DNA of 64,000 nucleotides from Sediminicola sp037203765 (GTDB taxonomy: Bacteria > Bacteroidota > Bacteroidia > Flavobacteriales > Flavobacteriaceae), in contig NZ_JBBCAS010000002.1 of assembly GCF_037203765.1 (NCBI RefSeq), positions 434,001 to 498,000 of the forward strand, in the 5' to 3' direction. The notes below the pieces were generated by a model. That model was given only the letters and a program-made list of their open reading frames with translations, was not told the origin of the DNA and made no database searches. A program made the position numbers and the translations under genes. Position 1 is the first letter of the stretch. Every line of letters begins with the position of its first letter. Shown here piece by piece: positions 33,739-42,226 of the stretch.

Positions 33739-34926
33739 ATGAAAAAACTACTACTCCTAAGCTCTTTTGTTTTGCTATTTATAGCATGTGGGGGCGTAAA
33801 AAAAACTCAGGAAGCCCTAAATGTAGGGAACTATAACAACGCCATAAATAGTTCCTTGAGCAATCTTGCAGAGAACAAGTCAAAAAAAAGCAATCAACCT
33901 TATATCCTCTTATTGGAAGAGGCTTATAAGAAAAACACGGAAAGGGAATTAGAGGAAATTGCCTTTTTGAGGAAAGACAATAATCCGGCGAATTTAGAAA
34001 AGATATACGATAGCTATACCCAATTGAAGAATATCCAAGAAAGGATCAAGCCCTTATTGCCTCTTTACCTGAGGGATGAAAATAGAAACGCCAGATTCAG
34101 TTTCAACAATTATGATGAAAAAATATTAAGAGTAAAACAGGAATTGGCGGACTACCTTTATGACAATGCGAGTTATTTGTTGAGCAATGCTTCTAGCAAA
34201 GCCGATTACCGAAAGGCCTATGAGGATTTTGTTTATTTGGATAAAATCAATCCAGGATATGGGGATTGCAAGGAAAAACAAGAAGAGGCCTATACCAAGG
34301 GGCGTGATTTTGTCATGGTAAGAATGATAAACGATTCCGATCAGATTATCCCGTCGAGGTTGGAAGAGGAACTTTTAAATTTCAATACCTACGGTATTAA
34401 CAACCTATGGACAGAGTACCACGCTCAACCATTGAAGAACATCAAATATGATTATGAAATGGAGGTGGCATTTCGAAGTATTGTCATTTCCCCAGAAAAA
34501 GTGAGCGAGAAGCAGATTAGCAAGGAGAAACAGATCAAGGACGGATATCGTTATGCGGAAGACGCAAATGGAAATATCCTTAAGGACAGCTTGGGTAATG
34601 AAATAAAAATCGACAACTTTAAGACAGTTCGATGTGATTTTCATCAATTCACCCAATTTAAGGCCGCTCAAGTCGTAGGAAACGTGAGTTTTAAGGACTT
34701 AAGGACCAAACAGACCATCAATAACTATCCCTTGGCCAGCGAATTTGTCTTTGAGCACATTTATGCCAATTATCAAGGCGATAAAAGAGCTTTGGAAACA
34801 GATCTATTGAATTTAATCGGAGTGGTTTCCGTGCCATTCCCTTCCAATGAACAGATGGTATATGATGCCGGTGAAGATGTAAAAGGAAAACTAAAAAATA
34901 TCCTCCAAAATCAGAGGTTCAACTGA
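33739..34926 (+). CDS. Lipoprotein of unknown function
   Basis: A 395-residue lipoprotein with lipobox LLFIACGG (Cys18). The first 200 residues are helical with a TPR-like feel (EALNVGNYNNAINSSLSNLAENK, KADYRKAYEDFVYLDKINPGYGD), and the C-terminal half is mixed alpha/beta, with a Glu/Lys-rich segment near residue 255 (SEKQISKEKQIKDGYRYAED). The beginning recalls BamD-like tetratricopeptide lipoproteins, but the rest does not. I do not recognise the family. A sigma-54-like promoter suggests stress or regulated expression, and the gene lies 1.8 kb upstream of clpB. It ends at a terminator. Confidence 0.82.
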   Translation: MKKLLLLSSFVLLFIACGGVKKTQEALNVGNYNNAINSSLSNLAENKSKKSNQPYILLLEEAYKKNTERELEEIAFLRKDNNPANLEKIYDSYTQLKNIQERIKPLLPLYLRDENRNARFSFNNYDEKILRVKQELADYLYDNASYLLSNASSKADYRKAYEDFVYLDKINPGYGDCKEKQEEAYTKGRDFVMVRMINDSDQIIPSRLEEELLNFNTYGINNLWTEYHAQPLKNIKYDYEMEVAFRSIVISPEKVSEKQISKEKQIKDGYRYAEDANGNILKDSLGNEIKIDNFKTVRCDFHQFTQFKAAQVVGNVSFKDLRTKQTINNYPLASEFVFEHIYANYQGDKRALETDLLNLIGVVSVPFPSNEQMVYDAGEDVKGKLKNILQNQRFN

Positions 34927-34950
34927 TCCACAACAAATAAATAGATAGTA

Positions 34951-34981
34951 AACAGCCCTTTGATAGGGCTGTTTTTATTTT
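34951..34981. terminator. Terminator between the lipoprotein and bacilliredoxin genes
   Basis: AACAGCCCT (34951-34959) pairs with AGGGCTGTT (34965-34973) around TTGAT, followed by a T-rich run that overlaps the stop of the convergent gene. Confidence 0.88.
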
Positions 34982-35375
34982 AAAGATATTTCTCCAATGA
35001 AATATCATTGATGGCGCCATGAGAATCATGGGCCACTACAGTTCCATTTTTGATAACCAATAATTGTGGGGATTGGTGCACCACCTTAAATTTATCCGCA
35101 ACCCCATTGGACACCTGTCTGTAGGATAGCAAATCCAAATAATACAGGTCTATCCGATCAGCGGGCAGGTTAAACGAACTCTTGAACATGTTCATTACCA
35201 TTCTACTGATACCACAAGTGGTTGAATGTTTAAAGATCACCTGCACCTTATCGACAGATTTTGTTTCAATCTCATCCAGTTGGGATATGGATACCAAAGG
35301 AATCCAAGGCAGATCGGATTCTCCCTTATTCGCTGAGGCATCTTTATTCCCGAAAATATTATTTAATAATCCCAT
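34980..35375 (-). CDS. YtxJ-type monothiol bacilliredoxin
   Basis: A 131-residue thioredoxin-fold protein of the YtxJ family, associated with bacillithiol-dependent protein de-thiolation. The active-site region VIFKHSTTCGISRMVMNMF has a single Cys in the position of the CXXC first Cys. The cis-Pro strand reads VVHQSPQLLVIKNGTVVAHDSHGAI. Bacillithiol is made by many Flavobacteria, so the role is plausible; biosynthesis genes are not in the window. It is divergent from clpB and convergent with the lipoprotein gene. Confidence 0.92.
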   Translation of the reverse strand: MGLLNNIFGNKDASANKGESDLPWIPLVSISQLDEIETKSVDKVQVIFKHSTTCGISRMVMNMFKSSFNLPADRIDLYYLDLLSYRQVSNGVADKFKVVHQSPQLLVIKNGTVVAHDSHGAINDISLEKYL

Positions 35376-35422
35376 TTCGTAATTTTAATGTTAAGTCGGA
35401 CAGGCTTTAAAAACTTACAACC

Positions 35423-35495
35423 TGACGAATTGTCGTTTTTTTTCTAAGAATTACCGTCATTTTGTCTACAACTTTATCTTGGTAAGATTGTTGAC
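35423..35495 (+). promoter_or_regulatory. Putative heat-shock control region of clpB
   Basis: Two palindrome-like copies, TGACGAATTGTCG (35423-35435) and CGTCATTTTGTCT (35455-35467), are spaced 32 bp apart, about three helical turns. The second starts exactly 36 bp before TTGAC (35491-35495), and TGG (35480-35482) starts 11 bp before TTGAC, both distances identical to those at dnaK. The first copy is followed by the T-tract and C that also follow the dnaK copy. The ATG of clpB is 47 bp downstream of TTGAC. Confidence 0.65.
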
Positions 35496-35542
35496 CTTAT
35501 GAAAATCAAAAGTAAACAATAACATTAAAAGACATAAATCAT

Positions 35543-38143
35543 ATGAACTTAAATAATTTCACTACTAAATCCCAAGAAGCCATACAGCAAGCACAACAGC
35601 TGGCCCAAGGTCTTGGACACCAACAGATAGAGAATGAGCATATTTTTAAGGCCATTGCTACTGTTGATGAAAACGTATTGCCCTTTATTCTCAAGAAATT
35701 GAATGTAAATATCGGCATGGTCAACCAGATTCTGGAAAAAGAATTGGAAAGTTTTCCAAAGGTATCCGGTGGGGAGCTTATGCTTTCTCGAGAAGCTGGC
35801 AAAACACTTACCGAAGCGGGTGTTATTGCAAAGAAAATGGAGGACGAATATGTATCCATCGAACATTTATTATTGGCGATTTTCAAATCGAAAAGTAAGA
35901 TCTCCCAAATCCTAAAAGATCAAGGAGCAACAGAAAAACATCTCCTATTGGCCATTGAAGAATTGCGAAAAGGAGGAAAAGTAACTTCCCAAAGTGCAGA
36001 AGATACCTATAACTCCCTCAATAAATACGCAAAGAACCTGAATGAACTGGTAGATAGTGGAAAATTGGATCCTGTTATTGGAAGGGATGAGGAAATCAGA
36101 CGAATTCTTCAAATTCTATCGCGAAGGACCAAGAACAATCCCATGCTTGTTGGGGAACCAGGTGTCGGTAAGACGGCCATTGCCGAAGGATTGGCGCATA
36201 GGATCGTGCAGGGAGACGTACCGGAAAACTTGAAGGACAAGATTATTTATTCTTTGGATATGGGCGCCTTGATTGCCGGGGCCAAATACAAAGGGGAATT
36301 TGAAGAGCGACTAAAATCGGTTATTAAAGAGGTTACTTCCTCAGATGGAAATATTGTATTATTTATTGACGAAATACACACCCTTGTGGGAGCGGGCGGA
36401 GGACAAGGAGCCATGGATGCCGCCAACATCTTAAAACCAGCATTGGCCAGAGGTGAATTACGCGCTATTGGAGCTACAACCTTGGATGAATATCAAAAAT
36501 ATTTTGAAAAGGACAAAGCATTGGAACGAAGGTTCCAAAAAGTAATGGTGGATGAACCCGATACGGAAAGCGCCATTTCCATCCTTAGGGGGATCAAGGA
36601 GAAATATGAAGCCCACCACAAAGTACGTGTCAAGGATGACGCGGTCATCGCTGCAGTGGAACTATCACAACGTTATATCACCAACAGGTTTCTTCCGGAC
36701 AAGGCGATTGATTTGATGGATGAGGCTGCCTCCAAGCTAAGAATGGAGATCAATTCCAAGCCCGAAGAACTGGATGTTCTGGACAGAAAAATCATGCAGT
36801 TGGAAATTGAAATTGAAGCCATTAAAAGGGAAGATGACCAAGCAAAATTAAAATCGCTCAACATAGACCTTGCGAACCTTAAAGAAGATCGCCACGAAAT
36901 TTTTGCCAAATGGGAAAGTGAAAAGACCGTGGTAGATAATATCCAAAAAACGAAACAGGATATAGAAAACTACAAGTTGGAAGCGGAACGTGCGGAAAGG
37001 AACGGTGATTATGGTACGGTTGCCGAATTGCGCTATGGAAAAATAAAAGAGGCCAATGAAAAGCTGGAACAGCTCCAAAAAGAACTGGAAAAACAACAGG
37101 ATGCCGGCACCTTGATCAAAGAGGAGGTCACCAAGGAGGATATTGCCGAGATTGTAGCCAAATGGACCGGTATCCCTGTGGCAAAAATGCTACAGAGCGA
37201 ACGGGAAAAACTATTGAAATTGGAAGATGTGCTCCATAAAAGGGTTGTAGGTCAAGATGAGGCCATCCAAGCAGTATCTGATGCCATCAGAAGAAGTAGG
37301 GCCGGACTGCAGGACACCAAAAAACCAATTGGCTCTTTCCTTTTCTTGGGAACTACGGGTGTTGGTAAGACAGAACTTGCAAAAACCTTGGCTTCCTATC
37401 TCTTTGATGACGAAAATGCAATGACCAGGATAGACATGAGTGAATATCAGGAAAGACATGCCGTGAGTAGACTTGTGGGTGCGCCTCCGGGGTACGTAGG
37501 TTATGATGAAGGTGGGCAGTTGACGGAAGCTGTAAGACGCAGACCTTATTCTGTGGTATTGTTGGATGAAATTGAAAAAGCACATCCAGATACCTTTAAT
37601 ATTTTATTGCAGGTATTGGACGAAGGAAGGCTGACCGACAACAAAGGACGGGTGGCCGATTTTAAAAATACCATTATTATCATGACCAGCAATATGGGTA
37701 GTCATATTATCCAGGAAAAATTTGATGACAACAATGATATCTACAGTGCCACGGAAGCAGCAAGAGTAGAGGTTCTTGGTCTTTTGAAAAAAACGATCCG
37801 TCCCGAATTCTTGAATAGGATAGATGACATCATCATGTTTACACCTCTGAATATGGAGGATATTACAGAAATTGTGAAATTGCAATTGGAAGGTCTTAAA
37901 AAGATGGTAGCTAAGCAACACATTACCATTGATGCTACCGAGGATGCCATCGAATATCTGGCCAATAGGGGTTATGACCCCCAATATGGCGCTAGACCGA
38001 TCAAGAGGACCATACAAAAAGAGGTCCTCAACAAACTCTCTAAGGAGTTGTTGAGTGGGACAATCAAAGCAGATAGCATTATCCTGATCGATGCATTTGA
38101 TGATGAACTGGTTTTTAGAAACCAAAACGAATTGGTAAAATAA
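35543..38143 (+). CDS. clpB: ATP-dependent disaggregase ClpB (Hsp104 family)
   Basis: Hexameric AAA+ unfoldase that rescues aggregated proteins together with DnaK. Length (866) and domain order are standard: two N-terminal Clp repeats (about 1-145), AAA-1 (about 165-400) with Walker A GEPGVGKTAIAEG and Walker B IVLFIDEIHTLVGAGGG, the coiled-coil M-domain (about 405-525, which distinguishes ClpB from ClpA/ClpC), AAA-2 (about 545-760) with FLGTTGVGKTELAKTLA and SVVLLDEIEKAHPD, and the C-terminal D2-small domain (RGYDPQYGARPIKRTIQKEV). No MYFF/IGF loop is needed as ClpB does not bind ClpP. Shares its promoter arrangement with dnaK. Followed by a terminator. Confidence 0.99.
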   Translation: MNLNNFTTKSQEAIQQAQQLAQGLGHQQIENEHIFKAIATVDENVLPFILKKLNVNIGMVNQILEKELESFPKVSGGELMLSREAGKTLTEAGVIAKKMEDEYVSIEHLLLAIFKSKSKISQILKDQGATEKHLLLAIEELRKGGKVTSQSAEDTYNSLNKYAKNLNELVDSGKLDPVIGRDEEIRRILQILSRRTKNNPMLVGEPGVGKTAIAEGLAHRIVQGDVPENLKDKIIYSLDMGALIAGAKYKGEFEERLKSVIKEVTSSDGNIVLFIDEIHTLVGAGGGQGAMDAANILKPALARGELRAIGATTLDEYQKYFEKDKALERRFQKVMVDEPDTESAISILRGIKEKYEAHHKVRVKDDAVIAAVELSQRYITNRFLPDKAIDLMDEAASKLRMEINSKPEELDVLDRKIMQLEIEIEAIKREDDQAKLKSLNIDLANLKEDRHEIFAKWESEKTVVDNIQKTKQDIENYKLEAERAERNGDYGTVAELRYGKIKEANEKLEQLQKELEKQQDAGTLIKEEVTKEDIAEIVAKWTGIPVAKMLQSEREKLLKLEDVLHKRVVGQDEAIQAVSDAIRRSRAGLQDTKKPIGSFLFLGTTGVGKTELAKTLASYLFDDENAMTRIDMSEYQERHAVSRLVGAPPGYVGYDEGGQLTEAVRRRPYSVVLLDEIEKAHPDTFNILLQVLDEGRLTDNKGRVADFKNTIIIMTSNMGSHIIQEKFDDNNDIYSATEAARVEVLGLLKKTIRPEFLNRIDDIIMFTPLNMEDITEIVKLQLEGLKKMVAKQHITIDATEDAIEYLANRGYDPQYGARPIKRTIQKEVLNKLSKELLSGTIKADSIILIDAFDDELVFRNQNELVK

Positions 38144-38165
38144 AAGCAGTACTTTATTCATAATG

Positions 38166-38196
38166 AGGGCATTCTAGAAAGGATGCCCTTTTTTTT
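38166..38196 (+). terminator. Intrinsic terminator of clpB
   Basis: AGGGCAT (38166-38172) pairs with ATGCCCT (38183-38189) around a 10-nt loop, followed by seven to eight Ts. Confidence 0.88.
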
Positions 38197-38203
38197 AAAA
38201 TAC

Positions 38204-38237
38204 ATATACCATACAGTATATATATTTTTTATCTTCG
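38204..38237 (+). promoter_or_regulatory. Promoter and likely auto-operator of the TetR gene
   Basis: ATATAC (38204-38209) and GTATAT (38216-38221) form an inverted repeat around CATACA where the -33 region should be, and TATCTTCG (38230-38237) is a near-match to the -7 consensus, 18 bp before the ATG. TetR regulators commonly repress their own gene through such a site. Confidence 0.5.
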
Positions 38238-38254
38238 TATAAAATTGCTTGTAA

Positions 38255-38851
38255 ATGTCCACTAAAGCTGAAAGAACAACCGCTTATATCATTGAAACCG
38301 TAGCTCCCATTTTCAACAAATACGGATATGTGGGTACAAGTATGAGTCATCTCACCGATGCAACAGGTCTGACCAAAGGTGCTCTTTATGGCAATTTTGA
38401 GAACAAGGAGGCCTTGGCACTTTCTGCTTTTGAATACAACAGCAAAAAATTATTGGCCGCAATTGATGAGGCCTTGGATAGTGACGGCAATTCCCTTCAG
38501 AAACTGTTCAAACTAACAGACCTTTACCGTCATTACAATGAATTCACCTATGAACTGGGAGGCTGTCCTGTTTTGAATGTGGGGGTAGATACCCAAGTAA
38601 ATAACCATTTACTGGCCGCCGCTGTTCGGGAAACCGTTAAAACCATTGAAGGCAAAATTGCCTTGGTGATTGAGAACGGCGTCAAAAACAATGAAATAAG
38701 CATCCCTGTAACACCCCTACAATTTGCCAAACAATTATACACCATGATTCAAGGGGCCGTAGCCATGGCGACCATTACCAGGGACAAAAAATACCTGCTT
38801 AATACCATTACCTATCTGGATCACTTGATCAGCAAGGAAATTAAAAAATAA
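38255..38851 (+). CDS. TetR/AcrR-family transcriptional regulator
   Basis: A 198-residue repressor. The N-terminal helix-turn-helix (about 10-55) reads YVGTSMSHLTDATGLTKGALYGNFENKEALALSAF, the TetR signature. The C-terminal ligand-binding domain is helical and contains one Cys (GGCPVLNVGVDT). The nearest genes are clpB upstream and a convergent PorP/SprF-like gene, neither an obvious target, so it may act elsewhere. An inverted repeat over its promoter supports autoregulation. Ligand unknown. Confidence 0.93.
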   Translation: MSTKAERTTAYIIETVAPIFNKYGYVGTSMSHLTDATGLTKGALYGNFENKEALALSAFEYNSKKLLAAIDEALDSDGNSLQKLFKLTDLYRHYNEFTYELGGCPVLNVGVDTQVNNHLLAAAVRETVKTIEGKIALVIENGVKNNEISIPVTPLQFAKQLYTMIQGAVAMATITRDKKYLLNTITYLDHLISKEIKK

Positions 38852-38853
38852 AC

Positions 38854-40263
38854 TCACTCCCCTATTACCCTGAATATCCAGGTTGTGTCCGAATACCTGC
38901 CATAAAACTTGCTATCTCTAGCCTTTTCAGCGGCCTCCAGAGAATTGTAGCGATCAAGGTAAACATAGTTGAAATTGTTCAATGACCTATAAAAGGATTG
39001 GGGCTCCAAACCTTTCTTGCGCAAGGATGACATAAAGTTCTCAAAGTATTTTTTGGTGCCAAAAACATTGGCAATGAGATAATACCCTGGTATTAGACCT
39101 TCCTGCTTCTCTACCTCCTCATATTTTCCCTTCGTAACGACATTGTTTTCTTTGGACTGTGGTATTTTTGTGGACTCTTTTTCATTTGCGGTCACAGTCT
39201 TAATGATATCTTTTTCTGCTTGGGGCAATGTATCCTTTTTTTGTGTTTCTGATTTTGATTCTTCCGTTTTCGGAACACTTTTAAGCTGTTCGGTAACCTT
39301 CCCCTCCTCTTCGTTCAATCCCGGGGTAATGGTGACTTCCTGAGTCACAATTTCTTGCTCCTTTTTATTCCCAAACCTGAATGCGGTGATCAACTCAAAG
39401 GTGGGATCCTTATCCTTTACATTTTGGTCCAGTCCGAATTCCATTAATACCCCCACGGACAAGGTCTTGAAAAAGTTCCCGCCCAAACCGGCTGATGCAC
39501 CATAAAAATTATTATATCCTCCTTGTACCCAAAAGTTAGGACTCGTCAAAGATGTAGTGAGTCCTAGTTGGGAATCCATTTGAGGAATATCCTTTAAATA
39601 GATCCTGGGTTGCAAGTAAGTGTTCTCTGTGGTTCCGAATAGCGTTATTGGTATATCGTATCCAATGGCCCCCATGATTACCTTATTATTATTGCCCCTA
39701 CTTTCATTAACCTTAGCGTTAAAACTATAAGCAACAAAATTCTCGGAAGTAACAGAAAGGCTAAATCCATTTTGCATAAATCGTATCCCTGGGGCGATTT
39801 GCATTATAAAATCGTTGGAACCATCATTAAAAAAAACATTGCCAGGTCTATCGTCCGCTATTTCTCTTTGATAGCCCAAAACATTTAAACCAAAGGCCAG
39901 CTTTGAATGTTCACCAAGATCGAAGGCATAGACATAATTTAAAATGCCTCCTGTTTGCAAATAAATGCCCGTATTGTGTTGAATGAACCCTCCACCAATC
40001 ACAGAATTCTCATTTAAATTGGTGGTATAGTTTAAAAGAGTCGTGGAAGGATCCGCATCTACCGTTTGCCATTGCCATCTGGTCCAAAGGGCTATGGATT
40101 GTGGGTTGTTTTTATCCAGGGCGAATGTTGGATCCAGTAAGCTGGCATTGAACATCGTTAGATTGTGCTGCCTTAGATCGCCAGGCAAGGCAACATCCTG
40201 CGCATGGGTTCCAAAAACAACGACAAAGAACAAAAGAATCAGATGAAATTTCCCCATAATCAA
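38854..40263 (-). CDS. PorP/SprF-like outer-membrane protein fused to a SPOR-like domain
   Basis: A 469-residue exported protein (signal peptide ending GTHAQ). Residues about 25-300 are a beta-barrel of the PorP/SprF type found with type IX secretion and gliding proteins: LRQHNLTMFNASLLDPTFALDKN, alternating strands, and AFRFGNKKEQ at the end of the barrel. A low-complexity linker rich in Glu, Lys, Thr and Ser (about 303-385) follows. The last 80 residues (GYYLIANVFGTKKYFENFMSSLRKKGLEPQSFYRS and the NYVYLDRYNSLEAAEKARDS motif) look like a SPOR/sporulation-related repeat that binds peptidoglycan. So the protein may tie an outer-membrane barrel to the cell wall. The start could also be the internal ATG at 40257. 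Confidence 0.8.
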   Translation of the reverse strand: MIMGKFHLILLFFVVVFGTHAQDVALPGDLRQHNLTMFNASLLDPTFALDKNNPQSIALWTRWQWQTVDADPSTTLLNYTTNLNENSVIGGGFIQHNTGIYLQTGGILNYVYAFDLGEHSKLAFGLNVLGYQREIADDRPGNVFFNDGSNDFIMQIAPGIRFMQNGFSLSVTSENFVAYSFNAKVNESRGNNNKVIMGAIGYDIPITLFGTTENTYLQPRIYLKDIPQMDSQLGLTTSLTSPNFWVQGGYNNFYGASAGLGGNFFKTLSVGVLMEFGLDQNVKDKDPTFELITAFRFGNKKEQEIVTQEVTITPGLNEEEGKVTEQLKSVPKTEESKSETQKKDTLPQAEKDIIKTVTANEKESTKIPQSKENNVVTKGKYEEVEKQEGLIPGYYLIANVFGTKKYFENFMSSLRKKGLEPQSFYRSLNNFNYVYLDRYNSLEAAEKARDSKFYGRYSDTTWIFRVIGE

Positions 40264-40351
40264 AAAAACATGTTTCTAAATGGCAGTCATACTAATTTAC
40301 GTTAATTTTAGGTACTTATTAAGATAGTAGTAAATAATACGCATAATGGTT

Positions 40352-40879
40352 ATGAAAATAAAAAAGCTTTTGGTTCTAGTTCTTTGTTTCTCCTTTTTTA
40401 TAGGTTGCAAAGAAGAAAAGGTTGTTGAACAACCCATGGAAAGCGTGGTAACAACATTTTATTTGATAAGGCATGCCGAAAAGGATAGAAGCAATCCGGA
40501 CAATACCGATCCTGAACTGAACCAAGACGGATTGGGACGTTCCATACGTTGGGCCGAGGTTTTTGATCTGATTCCCTTGGACGAAATATACTCCACGGAT
40601 TATGAAAGGACCACCATGACTGCAGCCCCAACAGCAGTAAAAAAAGAACTGACACTAAAATACTACGATCCAAAAGATCTTGATGTAGATCAGTTCATCG
40701 TGGATAACATGGGGAAAAATGTATTGATTGTAGGACATAGCAATACCACCCCGGAATTCGTGAACAAGCTCATTGGAAGTCAAAAGTATGAGGAGATTGA
40801 TGATTATGACAATAGCAATCTTTTTATCGTCCAAATTGTAAATGGCATCCCAACGGACATCAGACTTAAGATCAATTAA
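40352..40879 (+). CDS. Histidine-phosphatase-fold lipoprotein (SixA-like)
   Basis: A 175-residue lipoprotein from the ATG at 40352 (a start at 40346 adds two residues), with lipobox SFFIGC. The phosphoglycerate mutase-like fold has the catalytic motif FYLIRHAEKDR, where the His is phosphorylated, STDYERTTMTA for the second Arg, and VLIVGHSNTTPEFV with the second His. Small SixA-type phosphatases hydrolyse phosphohistidine or small phosphates; being a lipoprotein it should act in the periplasm. Its end overlaps the stop of the convergent DUF6503 gene by four bases. Confidence 0.93.
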   Translation: MKIKKLLVLVLCFSFFIGCKEEKVVEQPMESVVTTFYLIRHAEKDRSNPDNTDPELNQDGLGRSIRWAEVFDLIPLDEIYSTDYERTTMTAAPTAVKKELTLKYYDPKDLDVDQFIVDNMGKNVLIVGHSNTTPEFVNKLIGSQKYEEIDDYDNSNLFIVQIVNGIPTDIRLKIN

Positions 40880-41622
40880 TCCAATCGATCCACGGCTACA
40901 TTGTTCAACTCTATTTTTGATAATAGTTCCAGCTCGCCAGATTGGTATTTGGCACCAATCTGGTCTATGGTGGTTGCATCGTCCTTAGGTTTGTAATTTT
41001 CATAATCTACAAACCTTATCCCATTGACAAAGCGCTCGTTATAAGCGGCCCTAAAACGGACGCCTCCATCATTGACATGAAAATCATAGGCCAGATAATC
41101 TGGTTTAAAAGTCTCCTTATTGATCCAATACAGATAAGTGTCCTCAAAGTCATCTCCTCCCCCAGCTTGCTCAAAGGTTACCTTTATCTTATAGTACTCC
41201 TTCCCTTTAATGGTTTCTGTCTCCAAAAGTGTTTTATTCACTGCAGGATCATTTAGTCCGTAAGGCAGTTTTACAAAATAATGAACGGAGTTAACGGCAT
41301 TGTCATAGGCATTGGCAACGGTATCGTGCAGCACTTCCAGATTACCGTCAATATAGCGTTCAAATTTAGTGCTGGACTTTATATCCTCTACCTTCTTGCC
41401 GTCTACCTCAAAGATGCGCTTTAGTACGCCCTTGTTCCCAATTCCCTCGGATATATAGTGCTTATCCCTAAAATCAAAGGAAACTTTGCTCGAGGGATAC
41501 AATTCACCACCACTAACCACTATGGCCTTGTCCACAATATTTTGTGCGGTTAAAGTTTCCTTCTTTTGCTCTTTGCATGAAATCACAGCACAAACCAATA
41601 AGAGAATCAATACGTTTTTCAT
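40876..41622 (-). CDS. DUF6503-family lipoprotein
   Basis: A 248-residue lipoprotein with lipobox AVISC (ATG at 41622; the frame extends 18 codons further without a credible signal). The mature protein is beta-rich (GELYPSSKVSFDFRDKHYIS, RYIDGNLEVLHDTVANAYDNAVNSVHYFV, GKEYYKIKVTFEQAGGGDDFEDTYLYWI), a pattern like LolA/LolB-type half-barrels that bind lipids. The family is widespread in Flavobacteria and of unknown function. It overlaps the phosphatase gene at its 3' end and is divergent from smpB. Confidence 0.85.
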   Translation of the reverse strand: MKNVLILLLVCAVISCKEQKKETLTAQNIVDKAIVVSGGELYPSSKVSFDFRDKHYISEGIGNKGVLKRIFEVDGKKVEDIKSSTKFERYIDGNLEVLHDTVANAYDNAVNSVHYFVKLPYGLNDPAVNKTLLETETIKGKEYYKIKVTFEQAGGGDDFEDTYLYWINKETFKPDYLAYDFHVNDGGVRFRAAYNERFVNGIRFVDYENYKPKDDATTIDQIGAKYQSGELELLSKIELNNVAVDRLD

Positions 41623-41735
41623 AATTCTAAAGTAATGAAAATAGTTATTATCAACATTTAGGACAAAGGTTGGCAAAATAATTCTAAATCCTATAAATGG
41701 ATTATTCTTTTATTGTTGTTACTTTTGTGGGTGCT

Positions 41736-42197
41736 ATGCAGAAAAACATCAATATAAAGAATAAGAAAGCCAAGTTCGAATATGAGATTTTGGATACGTA
41801 CGTTGCCGGAATAGTCCTTTCGGGAACCGAAATAAAATCTATTCGACTTGGAAAGGCATCCATATCTGAAAGTTTCTGTGAATTCAATGATCAATCCGAG
41901 CTTTTTGTGATCAATATGCAGGTGGATGAATATTCCCACGGAAGCCATTACAACCATAAGCCAAAAGCTGAGCGTAAGTTATTGTTACAAAGAAGGGAGC
42001 TTAAAAAGCTAGAGAAAGAAGTCAAGACTTCTGGACTCACCATAGTACCTTTAAATCTTTTTGTCAATGACAATGGATTGGCCAAACTAAAGATTGCACT
42101 GGCCAAGGGTAAAAAATTATACGACAAAAGGGAGGTTATCAAAGAAAGGGATACCAAACGTAATTTGGACCGGATCAAGAAAAGTTTTAACAACTAG
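41736..42197 (+). CDS. smpB: SsrA-binding protein SmpB
   Basis: Binds tmRNA and delivers it to stalled ribosomes for trans-translation. From ATG 41736 it is 153 residues, the usual length; the frame upstream to 41697 adds 13 residues not present in the family. It has the oligonucleotide-binding barrel (KKAKFEYEILDTYVAGIVLSGTEIKSIRLGKASISESF), the HGSHYNHKPKAERKLLL motif and the basic C-terminal tail (KLYDKREVIKERDTKRNL...). The tmRNA gene is not in the window. pcm lies next to it, convergent. Confidence 0.97.
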   Translation: MQKNINIKNKKAKFEYEILDTYVAGIVLSGTEIKSIRLGKASISESFCEFNDQSELFVINMQVDEYSHGSHYNHKPKAERKLLLQRRELKKLEKEVKTSGLTIVPLNLFVNDNGLAKLKIALAKGKKLYDKREVIKERDTKRNLDRIKKSFNN

Positions 42198-42226
42198 AGA
42201 CCCATAATTATTCCCGGTGATTTGCT

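Noticed and set aside
37604..38161. 185-codon minus-strand frame inside clpB
   Set aside because: Long, but antisense to conserved AAA-2 sequence and rich in Phe, Ile and Cys, as expected for a shadow of AT-rich coding DNA.
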